Shown here in pieces: positions 40,902 through 51,568 of a stretch of 64,000 bases of DNA (position 1 is its first letter; the number at the start of each line of letters is the position of its first letter). The position numbers and the translations under genes were made by a program. Under the pieces are notes generated by a model. It made no database searches. It was not told the DNA's origin and worked only from the letters and a program-made list of their open reading frames with translations. Source of the DNA: Thermodesulfobacteriota bacterium (GTDB lineage: Bacteria > Desulfobacterota > BSN033 > UBA1163); the NCBI GenBank assembly GCA_026415035.1, contig JAOAHX010000006.1:1-64000 (forward strand). Direction: 5' to 3'.

Positions 40902-42368
40902 ATGGCAACCGTTTCACCCTCTTTTCTCATCGCCAAAGGGAAACAAGATGTTTGGATGATCCCCAAAATGGCCAACCGCCACGGGCTGATTGCGGGCGCC
41001 ACAGGGACGGGAAAGACGGTGACATTGCGAGTCTTAGCAGAACAATTTAGTGCGTTGGGCGTACCCGTCTTTATGGCAGATATTAAAGGAGACCTCTCCG
41101 GCTTTCCTTTTCCGGGCGGCGATCATCCCAGGGTGGTGGAACGGGTTGGTGCGTTAGAGCTCAAGGAGTTTTCCTTCGAAGGGTATCCTACCGTCTTCTG
41201 GGATCTTTTTGGCGAACAGGGTCATCCGGTTCGGACCACCGTCTCCGAGATGGGTCCCCTGCTGTTGAGTCGAATCCTCATGCTCAACGAAATCCAGACC
41301 GGGGTCTTGAATATCGCCTTCAAGGTGGCCGATGACCATGGCCTTTTGCTTCTGGACTTAAAGGATCTTCGAGCGATGATCCAATTTCTGGGCGATCAAG
41401 CGGAAGCGTTTAAAACCGCCTATGGGAACATCTCCCCCGCCAGCATCGGCGCCATCCAGCGAAGCCTTCTCACCCTCGAAGGCCAGGGTGGGGAGAGGCT
41501 TTTCGGTGAGCCCGCCCTCATGGTGGAGGACCTCCTCCAGACCGGCCCCCAAGGCAAGGGCGTGGTCAACATTCTGGCGGCCGACCGTCTCATTCACTCG
41601 CCGCGAATGTATGCGACGTTTTTGCTCTGGTTGCTGGCGGAATTGTTTGAACAGCTTCCCGAGGTGGGCGATTTGGAAAAGCCGAAACTGGTCTTCTTTT
41701 TCGATGAGGCCCATCTGCTTTTTAATGACATGCCCAAGATTCTCGAAGAGAAGATCGAGCAGGTCGTTCGCCTGATCCGTTCCAAAGGGGTCGGGATTTA
41801 CTTCATCACCCAGAACCCCCTCGATCTCCCAGAGACGATTCTGGGCCAGTTGGGACATCGGATCCTGCATGCCCTCCGCGCCTTTACCCCGAAAGATCAG
41901 AAGACCGTGAAGGCGGTCGCCGAGACCTTTCGGATCAACCCGGATCTGAATGTCGTCCAAGCGATCACCGAGCTGGCCGTAGGGGAGGCGCTCGTCTCCG
42001 TGCTCGATGAGAACGGGACTCCCACGATGGTAGAGCGGGCCTTGATCTGTCCTCCCCGAAGTCGACTCACCCCCCTGACCTTAGAAGAACGAAGGTCGCT
42101 TATCCGGAGTTCGGTCTTATATGGACATTATGAAAAGATGGTTGACCGTGAATCTGCCTATGAAAAACTGAAGGCAAAGGCAGACCAGAGGCAGGAGGAG
42201 CCTTCCAGGGAGATCTCAAAACGCCAGAGGGCTGGGCCGAAATCAGAGGCAGAGAAAATCCTCGGAGCAGCGGTCAAAAGCGCGGCCCATGCGATTGGAA
42301 GCCAATTGGGACGCCAGATCATCCGGGGGGTCTTAGGTTCCCTGTTCGGCAGCAGCCGTAAGCGATAA
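40902..42368 (+). CDS. HerA-like/DUF853 DNA-translocase-type ATPase
   Basis: A 488-residue P-loop ATPase of the HerA/FtsK superfamily, DUF853 branch (close to E. coli YjgR). Walker A is GATGTGKTVTLR near residue 30, Walker B is LVFFFDEAHLLF, and the arginine-rich RLIRSKGVGIYFITQNPLDLP stretch follows. The C-terminus has an Ala/Gly-rich tail with SQLGRQIIRGVLGSLFG. The start ATG at 40902 has GGAGGAG before it. The family's role is uncertain; translocation on DNA or protein remodelling is inferred. It is a single-gene unit. Confidence 0.85.
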   Translation: MATVSPSFLIAKGKQDVWMIPKMANRHGLIAGATGTGKTVTLRVLAEQFSALGVPVFMADIKGDLSGFPFPGGDHPRVVERVGALELKEFSFEGYPTVFWDLFGEQGHPVRTTVSEMGPLLLSRILMLNEIQTGVLNIAFKVADDHGLLLLDLKDLRAMIQFLGDQAEAFKTAYGNISPASIGAIQRSLLTLEGQGGERLFGEPALMVEDLLQTGPQGKGVVNILAADRLIHSPRMYATFLLWLLAELFEQLPEVGDLEKPKLVFFFDEAHLLFNDMPKILEEKIEQVVRLIRSKGVGIYFITQNPLDLPETILGQLGHRILHALRAFTPKDQKTVKAVAETFRINPDLNVVQAITELAVGEALVSVLDENGTPTMVERALICPPRSRLTPLTLEERRSLIRSSVLYGHYEKMVDRESAYEKLKAKADQRQEEPSREISKRQRAGPKSEAEKILGAAVKSAAHAIGSQLGRQIIRGVLGSLFGSSRKR

Positions 42369-42377
42369 GATTTTTCA

Positions 42378-42406
42378 TTGACAATCTTTTTAAACCATAG
42401 TAAGGG
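42378..42406 (+). promoter_or_regulatory. Candidate promoter of the small exported protein gene
   Basis: TTGACA (42378-42383), 17 bases, then only TAAGGG (42401-42406). The -35 is perfect but the -10 is poor; a downstream TAAAAT without a -35 is an alternative. Confidence 0.3.
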
Positions 42407-42440
42407 TTTTGGTAAAATATCTCAAAGGAGGATGTCTGTG

Positions 42441-42728
42441 ATGAAACGTGTCCTGATCGTGGCGGTTGTGTTATTGGTGGTTGTGGCTTTTGCTTTCGCT
42501 CGAGCTCCAAAGAGCGATTATCAATGGACCGGAACGGTCCTGGAAGCGGACGGCGATCATCTGGTGGTCCAGAAGGGGGAGGAGAAGTGGGAGTTCGCCT
42601 ATGACAAGGATACGAAGGTCACCGGAGAACTGAAGGTGGGGTCGAAGGTGACGGTCAAGTATCTGATGAAGGCGACCAGCATCGAGGTGAAGGAGACGCC
42701 TGCCAAGGCTGCCCCCAAAAAGAAATAG
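42441..42728 (+). CDS. Small exported protein with OB-like beta domain
   Basis: A 95-residue protein with a clear signal peptide (VLIVAVVLLVVVAFAFA) and a beta-rich mature part (TGTVLEADGDHLVVQ followed by KVGSKVTVKYLMKA), ending in a Lys/Ala/Pro tail. This pattern is like small periplasmic OB-fold proteins of the DUF5666-like type. ATG 42441 is preferred to ATG 42432, since the AAGGAGG site at 42425-42431 leaves room only for the later one. Function unknown. It converges on fabH with 11 bases between them. Confidence 0.7.
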   Translation: MKRVLIVAVVLLVVVAFAFARAPKSDYQWTGTVLEADGDHLVVQKGEEKWEFAYDKDTKVTGELKVGSKVTVKYLMKATSIEVKETPAKAAPKKK

Positions 42729-42739
42729 ACGATCAGGGG

Positions 42740-43726
42740 TCAAAAACGAAACAGGGCGGCTCCCCAGGTAAGCCCTGCCCCAAAGGAGCTGACAAGGACA
42801 AGGTCGCCCTTTTTAATTCGACCCTCCCGGACCGCCTCGTCAAGGGCGACCGGAATCGAAGCGGCCGAGGTGTTCCCATATTTGTGGACGGTGACGATCA
42901 CCTTCTCTGAGGGGATCCCCAGTTTTTCTGCGACGACATCCATGATCCGGATGTTGGCCTGATGGGGGATGAACCAGTCGATGTCGTCGCTCGTGACGCC
43001 TTGCTGGGCCATGATCTTCTGCGAGGAGTTGACCAGCGTCCGCACCGCATGTTTGAAGACCTCGTTTCCGTTCATCCGGACATACTGGAGCCTTTGGTCC
43101 AGCATCTCATAAGAGGGCGGGATGCGAGATCCCCCTCCCGGGACATGGATCAGATGCCAGAGGTCCCCGTCTGACTCGATGTCCGTCGAAAGGATTTCCC
43201 CATCGTCTTTTCCGTTGGCATGGGTGAGGACCACGGCACCGGCCCCATCCCCGAAGAGGACGCAGGTCGAGCGATCCTGAAAGTCGAGCCGGTTCGAGAC
43301 GATCTCACCGCCCACCACCAGGGCCGTCTTGTAAGTCCCATCCTGGAGAAATTTCTGAGCAACGGCCAATCCATAGATGAACCCCGGGCAGGCCGCGTTT
43401 ACGTCGAAGGCCACCGCCTTTTTGGCTTTCAATCGGTGTTGGACGAGGCAGCCCGTCGAAGGGCTGAGCATGTCCGCGGTCGAGGTTCCGATGACGATCA
43501 GATCCAGCGCCTCTGCCGGGAGGTCGGCCATCTGGAGTGCGGAGGCCGAGGCCAGGGTGGCCAAATCGGACATGGCCTGTCCCTTCTCGATCATCCGTCG
43601 CTCTTTGATCCCGGTGCGGGTTGTGATCCACTCGTCGCTCGTATCGAGAAAGGTCTCGAAATAGGAATTCGGGACGACCCGTTCAGGCACACAGGAGCCC
43701 GTCCCGATGATGGCAATCTTCTTCAA
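42740..43726 (-). CDS. fabH: 3-oxoacyl-[ACP] synthase III (FabH)
   Basis: A 328-residue thiolase-fold enzyme. Catalytic Cys113 is in AACPGFIYGL (many FabH have CAGF), His in IPHQANIRI and Asn in KYGNTSAAS complete the triad. It condenses acetyl-CoA with malonyl-ACP to begin fatty-acid synthesis. The start is TTG at 43726, with AGGAGG ten bases before; a hairpin (GAGAAC-GTTCTC) abuts the SD. It is the last gene of the leftward envelope block. Confidence 0.94.
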   Translation of the reverse strand: MKKIAIIGTGSCVPERVVPNSYFETFLDTSDEWITTRTGIKERRMIEKGQAMSDLATLASASALQMADLPAEALDLIVIGTSTADMLSPSTGCLVQHRLKAKKAVAFDVNAACPGFIYGLAVAQKFLQDGTYKTALVVGGEIVSNRLDFQDRSTCVLFGDGAGAVVLTHANGKDDGEILSTDIESDGDLWHLIHVPGGGSRIPPSYEMLDQRLQYVRMNGNEVFKHAVRTLVNSSQKIMAQQGVTSDDIDWFIPHQANIRIMDVVAEKLGIPSEKVIVTVHKYGNTSAASIPVALDEAVREGRIKKGDLVLVSSFGAGLTWGAALFRF

Positions 43727-43742
43727 AGGGCCCTATCCTCCT

Positions 43743-43758
43743 GAGAACCGCTGTTCTC
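43743..43758 (-). promoter_or_regulatory. Hairpin adjoining the fabH ribosome binding site
   Basis: GAGAAC-CGCT-GTTCTC, a perfect 6-bp stem with a 4-base loop, lies directly upstream of the AGGAGG (43741-43736) of fabH. It could modulate access to the SD or protect the 5' end of a processed mRNA. Confidence 0.4.
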
Positions 43759-43821
43759 CGAACGAAAATTTCCTGTTCTATACCCCATTTTCTTGAAATT
43801 TTCCAGAAGGGGCAGAAAAAT

Positions 43822-45165
43822 TCAGGAGGGGATGACCATCTCTCTGACTAAAAGATCGGGTGGCCCTTTCCGGAGGACTTCGGAGAGATGTTTTAAATCG
43901 TCCAAAAGGAACCTCTCTTCTCCCGACGAAGAAACGCCATCAAGGGAGAGACCCCGGCGTTCGTAAGCCTCCAGCACCTCTTTTACGGTGAGGGTTTCGA
44001 TGGCCCGGCCCGGTTGGTAGGCGCTCTGATGTTTTGGCCCGCCGGTGGTCTCAGCGACCAGGCCGACCTCCATCCATTCCTCGAGAAGCTGATGGGTCAG
44101 GCGGACCGGAATTCGCAAACGGTCCGAGATCTCCTTGGCCGTCAGGGGACTTTCCCCTCTTGAGAATCGCTGGGCCAGGAGATGAAAGACCCTGAAGGCC
44201 AGGAGCCTTCGGGATGCGAAGCTCAACCTCGAAGGGTCCGGATGAAACCCATAGGTTTCCACGTGTCCGCTTGCACAGGACATCTCCGCCCCGAAGAGGA
44301 CGATCATCCAGCTCATCTGAAGCATGGCCAAAAAGAGGGGGAGGGCGGCAAAGCTACCGTAGATGGCCCCGTAATTGGCGGCCCCGATCTGAAATTTGAT
44401 ATAGACCCACTGGACGATCTGGGCGATGGTGCCGGCCACGATCCCCCCCAGGATGGCCGACCTCAACGGGATTCGGGTGTTGGGAAGGAGGAGATAGACC
44501 AGGGTCAAGAGGACCCAGATGGAGATGTAAGGGAGGAGATTGAGCAGGAAGAGGATGACGGGGCTGAAGATCCCGAGGAGGGCGATCTTTTTCATGATGA
44601 GCTTGATCTGGCTGGCGATGAGGACCGTGGCACTGCTGGAGATGATGAGCAAAACAGGGGCGAAGACCATGATGGAGATGTAGTCGCTGAACTTCCTCAC
44701 GAGGCTTCTCCCCTGTTTCACCCCCCAGATTTCGTTGAGGGACTCCTCGATTTTTCCCAGGATGGAGACCACGGTCCAGAAGAGCAGGACCACGCCCACC
44801 CCTGCGATCACCCCGCCCTTGGCCTGATCGAGAAGCCTGTGAGAGAAGGTCAGGATCTGCTGGGTGAGCTCGGGTTGGAGGTTGGCCTGTTCCGAGATCT
44901 GGAGGATCTGCCGTTCGATCAGTTTTTCGAGGCCGAACCCTTTGGAGATGGCGAAGGCCACGGCCACGATGGGAACGATATTGAGCAGGGAGTAGTAGGT
45001 TAAGACCGCCGCCGTCTTCTGACACCGGTGTTTGAAGAACCCCTGGAGGGCCAGGAGGATCACCCTCCCTGTCTTGATCAGAAGGGCTTTTTTGCGGGGG
45101 AGTTCAGCAAGTTGAATTTGCCAAATCCCGGTGCTCAAGAAATCGAGGAGAGAGGAAACCTTCAT
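43822..45165 (-). CDS. YihY/virulence factor BrkB-family membrane protein
   Basis: A 447-residue inner-membrane protein. The first ~300 residues carry the YihY/RBN domain with about six helices and the motifs KTAAVLTYYSLLNIVPIVAV and FLLNLLPYISIWVLL. The C-terminal ~110 residues contain a winged-helix-like segment (LTAKEISDRLRIPVRLTHQLLEEW), an extension known in one branch. It was once annotated as RNase BN, a wrong name; its function is unknown. It follows mscL by 31 bases. Confidence 0.86.
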   Translation of the reverse strand: MKVSSLLDFLSTGIWQIQLAELPRKKALLIKTGRVILLALQGFFKHRCQKTAAVLTYYSLLNIVPIVAVAFAISKGFGLEKLIERQILQISEQANLQPELTQQILTFSHRLLDQAKGGVIAGVGVVLLFWTVVSILGKIEESLNEIWGVKQGRSLVRKFSDYISIMVFAPVLLIISSSATVLIASQIKLIMKKIALLGIFSPVILFLLNLLPYISIWVLLTLVYLLLPNTRIPLRSAILGGIVAGTIAQIVQWVYIKFQIGAANYGAIYGSFAALPLFLAMLQMSWMIVLFGAEMSCASGHVETYGFHPDPSRLSFASRRLLAFRVFHLLAQRFSRGESPLTAKEISDRLRIPVRLTHQLLEEWMEVGLVAETTGGPKHQSAYQPGRAIETLTVKEVLEAYERRGLSLDGVSSSGEERFLLDDLKHLSEVLRKGPPDLLVREMVIPS

Positions 45166-45196
45166 CTTTTTTCATCCTTCGGCCAATCGAAGCCGG

Positions 45197-45661
45197 TCAT
45201 CCGCCCGCCTTCAAGTCCGACGTGCAGTGAGGACACCGCGTCGCTTTGATCGGGATCGTCGAAAAACAGTAAAGGCACTCTTTGGTCGCGGGGGCTGGAG
45301 AGGGGGCTTGCTCCTGGCGTTTCAGCCGATTTACGGTCCGGATGAGGAGGAAGACCGAAAAGGCGACGATGAGGAAGCTGATGATGGTATTGACAAAGAC
45401 CCCCACGTTGACCGTCACCGCCCCTGCCGCCTTGGCAGCCCCCAAGGAAGCGTAGGGTCCGGCCACCTTCCCCTCTTTGAGGACGAGGAAGAGGTTCGAA
45501 AAATCGACGCTTCCGAGGAGCAGGCCGATGGGGGGCATGATCATATCCTGGACGAGAGAGTTGACAATGGTGCCAAAGGCTGCCCCCATGATGATCCCGA
45601 CCGCCATATCCAAGACATTTCCCCTCATCGCAAACTCCTTGAACTCTTTCAGCATGGCCAT
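45197..45661 (-). CDS. mscL: Large-conductance mechanosensitive channel MscL with a C-terminal zinc ribbon
   Basis: A 154-residue protein: [26 protein letters not shown] is the TM1 region (only core shown: [17 protein letters not shown]), TM2 follows around residues 75-100, and the pore releases solutes on hypo-osmotic shock. The C-terminus, beyond the cytoplasmic helix, has CLYC...CPHC, a four-Cys zinc ribbon seen in a subset of MscL. The gene lies 20 bases after the DUF748 gene. Confidence 0.93.
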   Translation of the reverse strand: MAMLKEFKEFAMRGNVLDMAVGIIMGAAFGTIVNSLVQDMIMPPIGLLLGSVDFSNLFLVLKEGKVAGPYASLGAAKAAGAVTVNVGVFVNTIISFLIVAFSVFLLIRTVNRLKRQEQAPSPAPATKECLYCFSTIPIKATRCPHCTSDLKAGG

Positions 45662-45681
45662 CCCTCCTTTTGGTCGACGTT

Positions 45682-48600
45682 CTATTTGATCTTCAATTCC
45701 ACACGGCTCTCCTTCAGTTTCTCCTTCTTCTCCGGCGAAAGCGATTTGGGCTCCAGGAGGAAGATCCGCTCCGGCTCCACGGGGCCCGCCTTGACGATCG
45801 CCTCTTTGACGGCCATCGCCCTCTGGGAGGCAAGGGTCCTCAAATCCCCCTCTTTAATCTCCAGATGGGTCAGGATCAACTTCTCCATCTCAGGGGCAGG
45901 AAGGTCCTTGGGAAGGCCCAGGACGTTCTTAGGTTTGGGAAACCTCTCCTCTTTATAAGCCAGCTTCAGATATTTCTCGTATTCCTGCTTTTCGATCTTT
46001 ACATCATCCACCGGAACGGGTGGCCCTCCCTTTTTGATGATCTCCTTCAGCTTCTGGGCCTTCAACTTGCGCTGAAAGAAGAGCTGCTTCAATCCCTCTC
46101 GGTCCTTTTCCACATCGACGTGCCCCACGATATCGAGTTTGAGGCCGGGCCTCTCGTTCAAGGCCTTTGCCATGGCGTTGAGCTTTTTGGCATTGGGTTC
46201 ATGAAGGGCGGCGCTCCCATAGTCGAACTCGATGAAACTGAGCTCTTCTCCTCCTCCGACAATGGCCCCCAGAAGGGCAAACGGGGAGGTGGCTGCTTTG
46301 ACGATCAGGTTGACGAGGATTTTTAGAATGATCCCCCAGATGCTGAATTTGGGATCGTCGAGGCTTCCGCTGACCGGGATATCTAACTTGATCTCTCCCT
46401 TCCGGTCCTTCAGGAGGGCAACGGCAAGCTTCACAGGTAACTTGGTCGCCTGAGGGCTTTCCACCTTCTCTCCGAAATTGAACTGATCGATGAAAATCTC
46501 GTTCTTGGCATCGAGCTTCCTCTTGTCGATCAGGTAGCTCAAGTCGAAGGAGAGCTTCCCCTTCTCCACCGTATAACCCACATATTTCCCGGAGTAGGGC
46601 GTAAGCGGGCTGAGCTCCATGTCCTTAAACCTCGCCTTGAGGTCCACGTAGAGATCCTCTTTGAGGGGATTGATCTTTCCCGTGATCTCAAGGGGAGCAA
46701 AACCGTCCAGCTTCGTGCGAAGCTCCAGATCGGCACGAGAGGTCTCTTCGGAAGAAAGGCCGGAGATTCTACCACCGATTTCCATCAGTCTGGTCGAATA
46801 TTCCGGCTGGACCGACCGATCCAGGAAGTCCACCTGCCCTCCCTGGAGGGTGACGGTTCCGATCTTGATCGCCTTTGGAGGTCCTGCCGGCTTCTTCTCG
46901 GCCGAAGGAGCAGGAGGGGCTTCCTTCTTCGCAGGGGGCTCTTTCTTTACTTCCTCCTGGCCGAAGATCTGCTGAAGGTTGAGGACTCCCTCCGGTTGGA
47001 CGACCACGCGGGCATAAAAGTTACTCAATGCGATTCCCCCGATGTCCAGAGAGAAGGGATCGGAGTCGAAGCGAAGGTCTTCCAGGGCAAGGGATTCTAA
47101 TTTCAGGAAGTCCTCTGCATTCTTTTTGTCAATGGATGCAAAACGGATTAAAGAGGCCTTCCCGCTGTAAACCGTTTTAAACTCCTTCTTATCGGACATC
47201 CCAAGGATGACATTTCCGGTCGTATTTAAGGAGCCATCCGTAATCGTTATCTTGACCTTGTCCGTAAAGTAAGGCTGAAAAGGTTTGATCTCTAAATCTT
47301 TCAACCCCACTTTTAAGTTTGCCGCCAAAGGATCGATTCCAAGGGTCCCCTCTGTGGAAAACGTCCCTTTTTGATTCAGGCGCAGAGCCAGCGCCACATT
47401 ACCCTTCTGGCCCTGGGCCGTCGAAAGGTTTTCAGCTCTCAGTCGAAACTCATCCACGATCAGTCTGACCGGCTCTGTGAGCGTCTGGTCTTCGGCGATG
47501 AGGGTATAACCCTCCACGGAGACCTTGCCCACTCTGACCAGCCAGGGTTTTTCAGCGGGGAGGGCTTTTTCCGGGGCGGGTTTTCCCTCGAGTCTATCCG
47601 ATTTTTCTTCCTTTTTAGCCGGTTCCGGAAAGAGCGTCATGAGATTGATCTTTCCGTCTTTTAGGCGCCGAACCAGAAGACTCCCATTCTGCGTCGAAAA
47701 ATCTCCGACAGAGATCTCCCTCTGAGGGAGGTCGAATGAAGTGTTTTTGACGATTAAGGAAGGAATGTCCACGAAGACTTCTTCTTCTCCCTTCTTCTTC
47801 AACTTTAAGTTTTTCAATGAAGCGGCCAACCCCGAGAGTTTTGTGATCGCCTCCTTATCCGTCTTTCTGTACTGATAGCTGGTCGAAAGATCGAGCTCTC
47901 CCTCGGCAATCTTAAAGAGGACCTGATCCTGATAGTAAGGAGCATACTGATTCAGGACGAGGCGGTTGATCTCTAAAGACCCTTCGATTTGAAGAGGATC
48001 CATTCCGATCGTATTCTTGGTCGAGAGCGTCGTCGCCTTGTCGAGCAGGAGGGACAGGGACAACTTTCCCAAAACATTCTTTGCCGTGGAGAGGTTCTCC
48101 CCCCTGATCGTGATCTTCTCAGCGGTCAGGGTTATGGGCTCAGAGGGAGTCTGGTCTCCCATGCGGATCGTATATTGATCGACGGAGAGCGCCTTCAGGG
48201 TTAAAGCCCATGGCTTCTCTTCTCCCTTGCCTTTTTCCGGTTCAGGAGGGGTTTTTTCCGGTGGAGAGGAAGGAAGAAGTTTCATCAGGTCCAGTTCCCC
48301 GTTCTTTAGACGGTTGAAGATCAGCCTCCCCTTTTCTGTCGAGAAAGCGCCAATGGTCACGTTCTTCTGAGTCACATCCACGAGCGTGTCTTTCACCGAA
48401 AGAACGGGTATGTTCAGGAAGTCCTCTTTTTCCGCTTCTCTTTTAAGCCTTAAGGAACTTATCAGGACGGACATCGCCGATAAGGAAAGGTCAGGCTCTT
48501 TCTCTCTCTGGGCATATTTGAAGCGGGTCGAGAAGTCGAGGTGCCCCTCCTCGAGGTTGAAGAGGATTCGATCCTGGTAATAGGGCGAATACTTCGCCAA

Positions 48601-49971
48601 GGGCACCGATCGAATCTCCAATCTCCCCTCTGCCCACAAGGGCTCGACGGTGAGTTCGCCCTCCAATTTGATCGTCTCTTTGACCTCTGAAGTGATGGAG
48701 AGGGAGTAGGCTGTTTTCTTATCTTTACGGTTGCTGAAAGGGGCGACTTTCAATTCAACGGGAGTGAGAACGGTTTTAAAGGGTCTCTTGGTGGACCCGT
48801 CTGAAAAGGAGACCTTTCCTCCAGTCAATTCCACTTCGTCGATATCGAGAGACAGAAGGGGTTGATCCGCCTTCTTTTCAGTGGCGGGAGCAGGTTTCAT
48901 CTCCTTTTTCTCGGGGAGAAAGGCTTCGATATTCAAAGCCCCTTCCGCATTGCGTTTGACATCCAGATCTGGCGACTGGATCGAGACCTTCGAGAGATGA
49001 AAGGACATCCGGAGAGGTTCGGTTGGGGCAATTCCGATCGTAAGAAGGGGCAGTCTGAAGAGGGGATTTTTCTTGAGATCATCCAGCGCCACCTTTTTCA
49101 AGGCCACATTGCCGGTTACGGTTAAGGAGGGTTGCTTGTCCCGATGTTGAATAAAGGAAATCTTGGTCTGGACATCGAGAAAGGCAGAGACGATCTTCAC
49201 ATTCAACTTCATCGGAAGATAGGCCAGATAGTAAGGGAGGTCGAGATCGTTGATGTTGATATCGAAAACGGTCTCAAGGGTGTCGCGAAAGGGTTTGGTA
49301 TTCCCCTGAAGCCGATAGGGGGTCTCATTGACCTTGGCCGAGAAGGCGGGCCGGACAAAGATATCGATGTAAGCCGGGATGTTGGAGAGAAAGGGAAGGC
49401 CAATGTTCAACTCTCTGACCGTATGCTTTGTCTTTTTCGGACCGTCCCAGAAATCGATGCTTCCGTCGATGAGGCGGATGTTATTGAGGGAGAACCTCAG
49501 GGGCTTCGGTTTCTCCGCGGGTGTCTCGGGAGACTTGGCCTCCTTTTTCTCAAGGAGGTCCGAAAAATTATAGGTCTCGTCCTCGTTGCGCGAGATCCGG
49601 AGATAAGGCTTCGTCAATCGGATCTCTTTGAGGATGAGAGCCCATCGCAGAGCGGACAAGCTCTGAAGATTGATGTAAAGCTCGTCGAAGGAGAAAAAGG
49701 TCTCCGAACCCTGTCGCTCCTTCACCTGAAGCCCTCTGACCGTGACCGAAAGCGTATAAGGGTTTATCTTGACCTGTCGAATCGCCACTTCCCGATGAAG
49801 GTTTTCCGTAAGTATCTTGATGAGAATGGATTTCAAGAGGGGAGGGATCGCAAAAAAACCGACGAGGGTAAAGAGGACAAAAAAGAGGACGGCCCCGATG
49901 AGGATCTTCTTAAGGTGGGGCTTTATTTTATTTTCATAAATCCTGAGGATCCTTCCGAACACACAGAGCAC
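45682..49971 (-). CDS. Very large DUF748/AsmA-like inner-membrane envelope protein
   Basis: A 1429-residue protein with one N-terminal membrane helix (about residues 15-45), a long periplasmic part of repeated beta segments in which several similar blocks recur (for example [42 protein letters not shown]), Pro/Lys-rich linkers, and a C-terminal DUF748 part ending in an OmpA-like stretch ([19 protein letters not shown]). Such proteins of the AsmA-like group form bridges that move lipids between membranes. The two YYQD blocks suggest internal duplication. It lies 11 bases after the AsmA gene. Confidence 0.87.
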   Translation of the reverse strand: MLCVFGRILRIYENKIKPHLKKILIGAVLFFVLFTLVGFFAIPPLLKSILIKILTENLHREVAIRQVKINPYTLSVTVRGLQVKERQGSETFFSFDELYINLQSLSALRWALILKEIRLTKPYLRISRNEDETYNFSDLLEKKEAKSPETPAEKPKPLRFSLNNIRLIDGSIDFWDGPKKTKHTVRELNIGLPFLSNIPAYIDIFVRPAFSAKVNETPYRLQGNTKPFRDTLETVFDININDLDLPYYLAYLPMKLNVKIVSAFLDVQTKISFIQHRDKQPSLTVTGNVALKKVALDDLKKNPLFRLPLLTIGIAPTEPLRMSFHLSKVSIQSPDLDVKRNAEGALNIEAFLPEKKEMKPAPATEKKADQPLLSLDIDEVELTGGKVSFSDGSTKRPFKTVLTPVELKVAPFSNRKDKKTAYSLSITSEVKETIKLEGELTVEPLWAEGRLEIRSVPLAKYSPYYQDRILFNLEEGHLDFSTRFKYAQREKEPDLSLSAMSVLISSLRLKREAEKEDFLNIPVLSVKDTLVDVTQKNVTIGAFSTEKGRLIFNRLKNGELDLMKLLPSSPPEKTPPEPEKGKGEEKPWALTLKALSVDQYTIRMGDQTPSEPITLTAEKITIRGENLSTAKNVLGKLSLSLLLDKATTLSTKNTIGMDPLQIEGSLEINRLVLNQYAPYYQDQVLFKIAEGELDLSTSYQYRKTDKEAITKLSGLAASLKNLKLKKKGEEEVFVDIPSLIVKNTSFDLPQREISVGDFSTQNGSLLVRRLKDGKINLMTLFPEPAKKEEKSDRLEGKPAPEKALPAEKPWLVRVGKVSVEGYTLIAEDQTLTEPVRLIVDEFRLRAENLSTAQGQKGNVALALRLNQKGTFSTEGTLGIDPLAANLKVGLKDLEIKPFQPYFTDKVKITITDGSLNTTGNVILGMSDKKEFKTVYSGKASLIRFASIDKKNAEDFLKLESLALEDLRFDSDPFSLDIGGIALSNFYARVVVQPEGVLNLQQIFGQEEVKKEPPAKKEAPPAPSAEKKPAGPPKAIKIGTVTLQGGQVDFLDRSVQPEYSTRLMEIGGRISGLSSEETSRADLELRTKLDGFAPLEITGKINPLKEDLYVDLKARFKDMELSPLTPYSGKYVGYTVEKGKLSFDLSYLIDKRKLDAKNEIFIDQFNFGEKVESPQATKLPVKLAVALLKDRKGEIKLDIPVSGSLDDPKFSIWGIILKILVNLIVKAATSPFALLGAIVGGGEELSFIEFDYGSAALHEPNAKKLNAMAKALNERPGLKLDIVGHVDVEKDREGLKQLFFQRKLKAQKLKEIIKKGGPPVPVDDVKIEKQEYEKYLKLAYKEERFPKPKNVLGLPKDLPAPEMEKLILTHLEIKEGDLRTLASQRAMAVKEAIVKAGPVEPERIFLLEPKSLSPEKKEKLKESRVELKIK

Positions 49972-49982
49972 CCCCCGTTTTT

Positions 49983-51557
49983 TTACTTCTTCTTCTGAAA
50001 GAGCCTCTTTTCGATCTCCCGGGTGATCTCCGGAACGATCTGCCTGGCCAATTTCTCCGTATCGAGGGTGACATCGGGTTTATCGGTCGTCCCTTTGATT
50101 TTTAAAGGGATCACCGTCCAACCCTTTTCATCGGACATGAACTTCCATTTCTCCAAGCTCTTTGAAAGGCCTTTGCTAAGTTCAGGTGAGAGCTTAAGCT
50201 CGGCAGGGATATCCAGCTTCTGGTCAAATCCCAAATAGCCTTTGAGAGCAAGCCAAAAAAGGGCGGAGCTGATGAACCCGTCGATAAAGACCTTCTCCTC
50301 TTTGAGGTCGAAGTGGAAGGAACCCTCATCCACCACCGGCTCTTTCAGAGCCTTAAGGCCGGTGAGAGACGAAAGGGCATTGAAAATCTGGGAGCCTTGG
50401 ATCACCCCTTTGCCGAGCTTTAAATCTGCATCTCCCTTCAGGGTCTCCTGCGGCCTGGCGCTTGCCAGTTGGAGCTTTCCGGTAAGTTTTCCCTCCGTTT
50501 TGTAAATATCACCACCTGAGAACTCCAATCCCAGAGGTTCCACGGTTAAATTTCCATTGAGGTATCTAAAATTCACCTTCAGATGTTTCACGGTATAGCC
50601 CTGATACCTGGCTGAATCGACCTTCACCTGGCCCGAGGCCTTCAGTCTTTTTTCGAAGTCCCCTTCTGCCCCTTTGGCAGGCTTCTCCTTTTGTTGAGGA
50701 GGTTTTTTTGAAACTGCCTCTTTGGATTTCTTCTCCTCTCCTGCCAACCCCATGAGCTTATCCAGGTCCAGCTCTTTCGCATAAAGATTGGCGCTAAGGT
50801 CAGGCGCCTTGAGGTAATCCTTGACAGTAAGGGTTAAATCGATGCTCTCCTTTCCGATCAGAGTCCTAAGGTTGGCTCGGAGGGCATGGACATCCAGATC
50901 GATCTTCCCTGTCGTTTTAATTTCATTCCCTTTTAAAACCACGTTGATCTCCTTGATGGAGATCTGTCCCGATTTCATCTTGGGAGTCCCATCCTTCTCC
51001 ACCGATCCCACAAATTCCATGTCAAAGGCCCCTGAGACATCGGGCAAGGCCTTCTCCTCATCCACAAACTTTAACTGGGCATTTTGGATAAACAAACGGT
51101 CGGCAGTGACAGAGAGGGGAAGTCCTTCTCCCTTGGGCTCAACGGGTTTTGAGGGCGTCTGGGAACGCTTCTCAAGGATACTGCTGAAGTTATATTTCCC
51201 GCTTCGGTCCTTTATGATCGTCACCGAGGGAGAAAGGATCTCGATTTTACTGATGACAAACTCCCTTTTCAAAAGGGGGAGGAGACGGTAGGAGAGGACG
51301 AACTCCTTCATCTTGAAGAAATCCCTCTGTCCGTCCATCTCTTTGACGCTTAACCCTTTGGCAATCACCCCCTTGAAGAGAGAGACCTTGATCTCGTCCA
51401 GGGAGACTTTCCTGCCGGTCAGGGCTTCGGCCCTCGGAAGGATCATCGCCTTTAATCGCTCGCTGGAAAGATAGCTCTTGATGAAGATATTGAGACCGAC
51501 GACGAGAAGGACAAGGATTCCGAAGATGACGATTCCAGCTTTCATCCATTTCTTCAT
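49983..51557 (-). CDS. AsmA-family membrane protein
   Basis: A 524-residue protein with an N-terminal membrane helix (residues 7-29), an AsmA N-domain with SDEIKVSLFKGVIAKGL-type strands (short core shown: EIKVSLFKGVIAKGL), a Lys/Pro-rich linker around residues 280-305 and C-terminal AsmA_2-like beta strands. AsmA-like proteins are thought to form lipid-transfer bridges or to help outer-membrane protein and lipid assembly. It is in one operon with DUF4197 (12 bases before) and DUF748 (after). Confidence 0.85.
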   Translation of the reverse strand: MKKWMKAGIVIFGILVLLVVGLNIFIKSYLSSERLKAMILPRAEALTGRKVSLDEIKVSLFKGVIAKGLSVKEMDGQRDFFKMKEFVLSYRLLPLLKREFVISKIEILSPSVTIIKDRSGKYNFSSILEKRSQTPSKPVEPKGEGLPLSVTADRLFIQNAQLKFVDEEKALPDVSGAFDMEFVGSVEKDGTPKMKSGQISIKEINVVLKGNEIKTTGKIDLDVHALRANLRTLIGKESIDLTLTVKDYLKAPDLSANLYAKELDLDKLMGLAGEEKKSKEAVSKKPPQQKEKPAKGAEGDFEKRLKASGQVKVDSARYQGYTVKHLKVNFRYLNGNLTVEPLGLEFSGGDIYKTEGKLTGKLQLASARPQETLKGDADLKLGKGVIQGSQIFNALSSLTGLKALKEPVVDEGSFHFDLKEEKVFIDGFISSALFWLALKGYLGFDQKLDIPAELKLSPELSKGLSKSLEKWKFMSDEKGWTVIPLKIKGTTDKPDVTLDTEKLARQIVPEITREIEKRLFQKKK

Positions 51558-51568
51558 GACTTCTCCTT

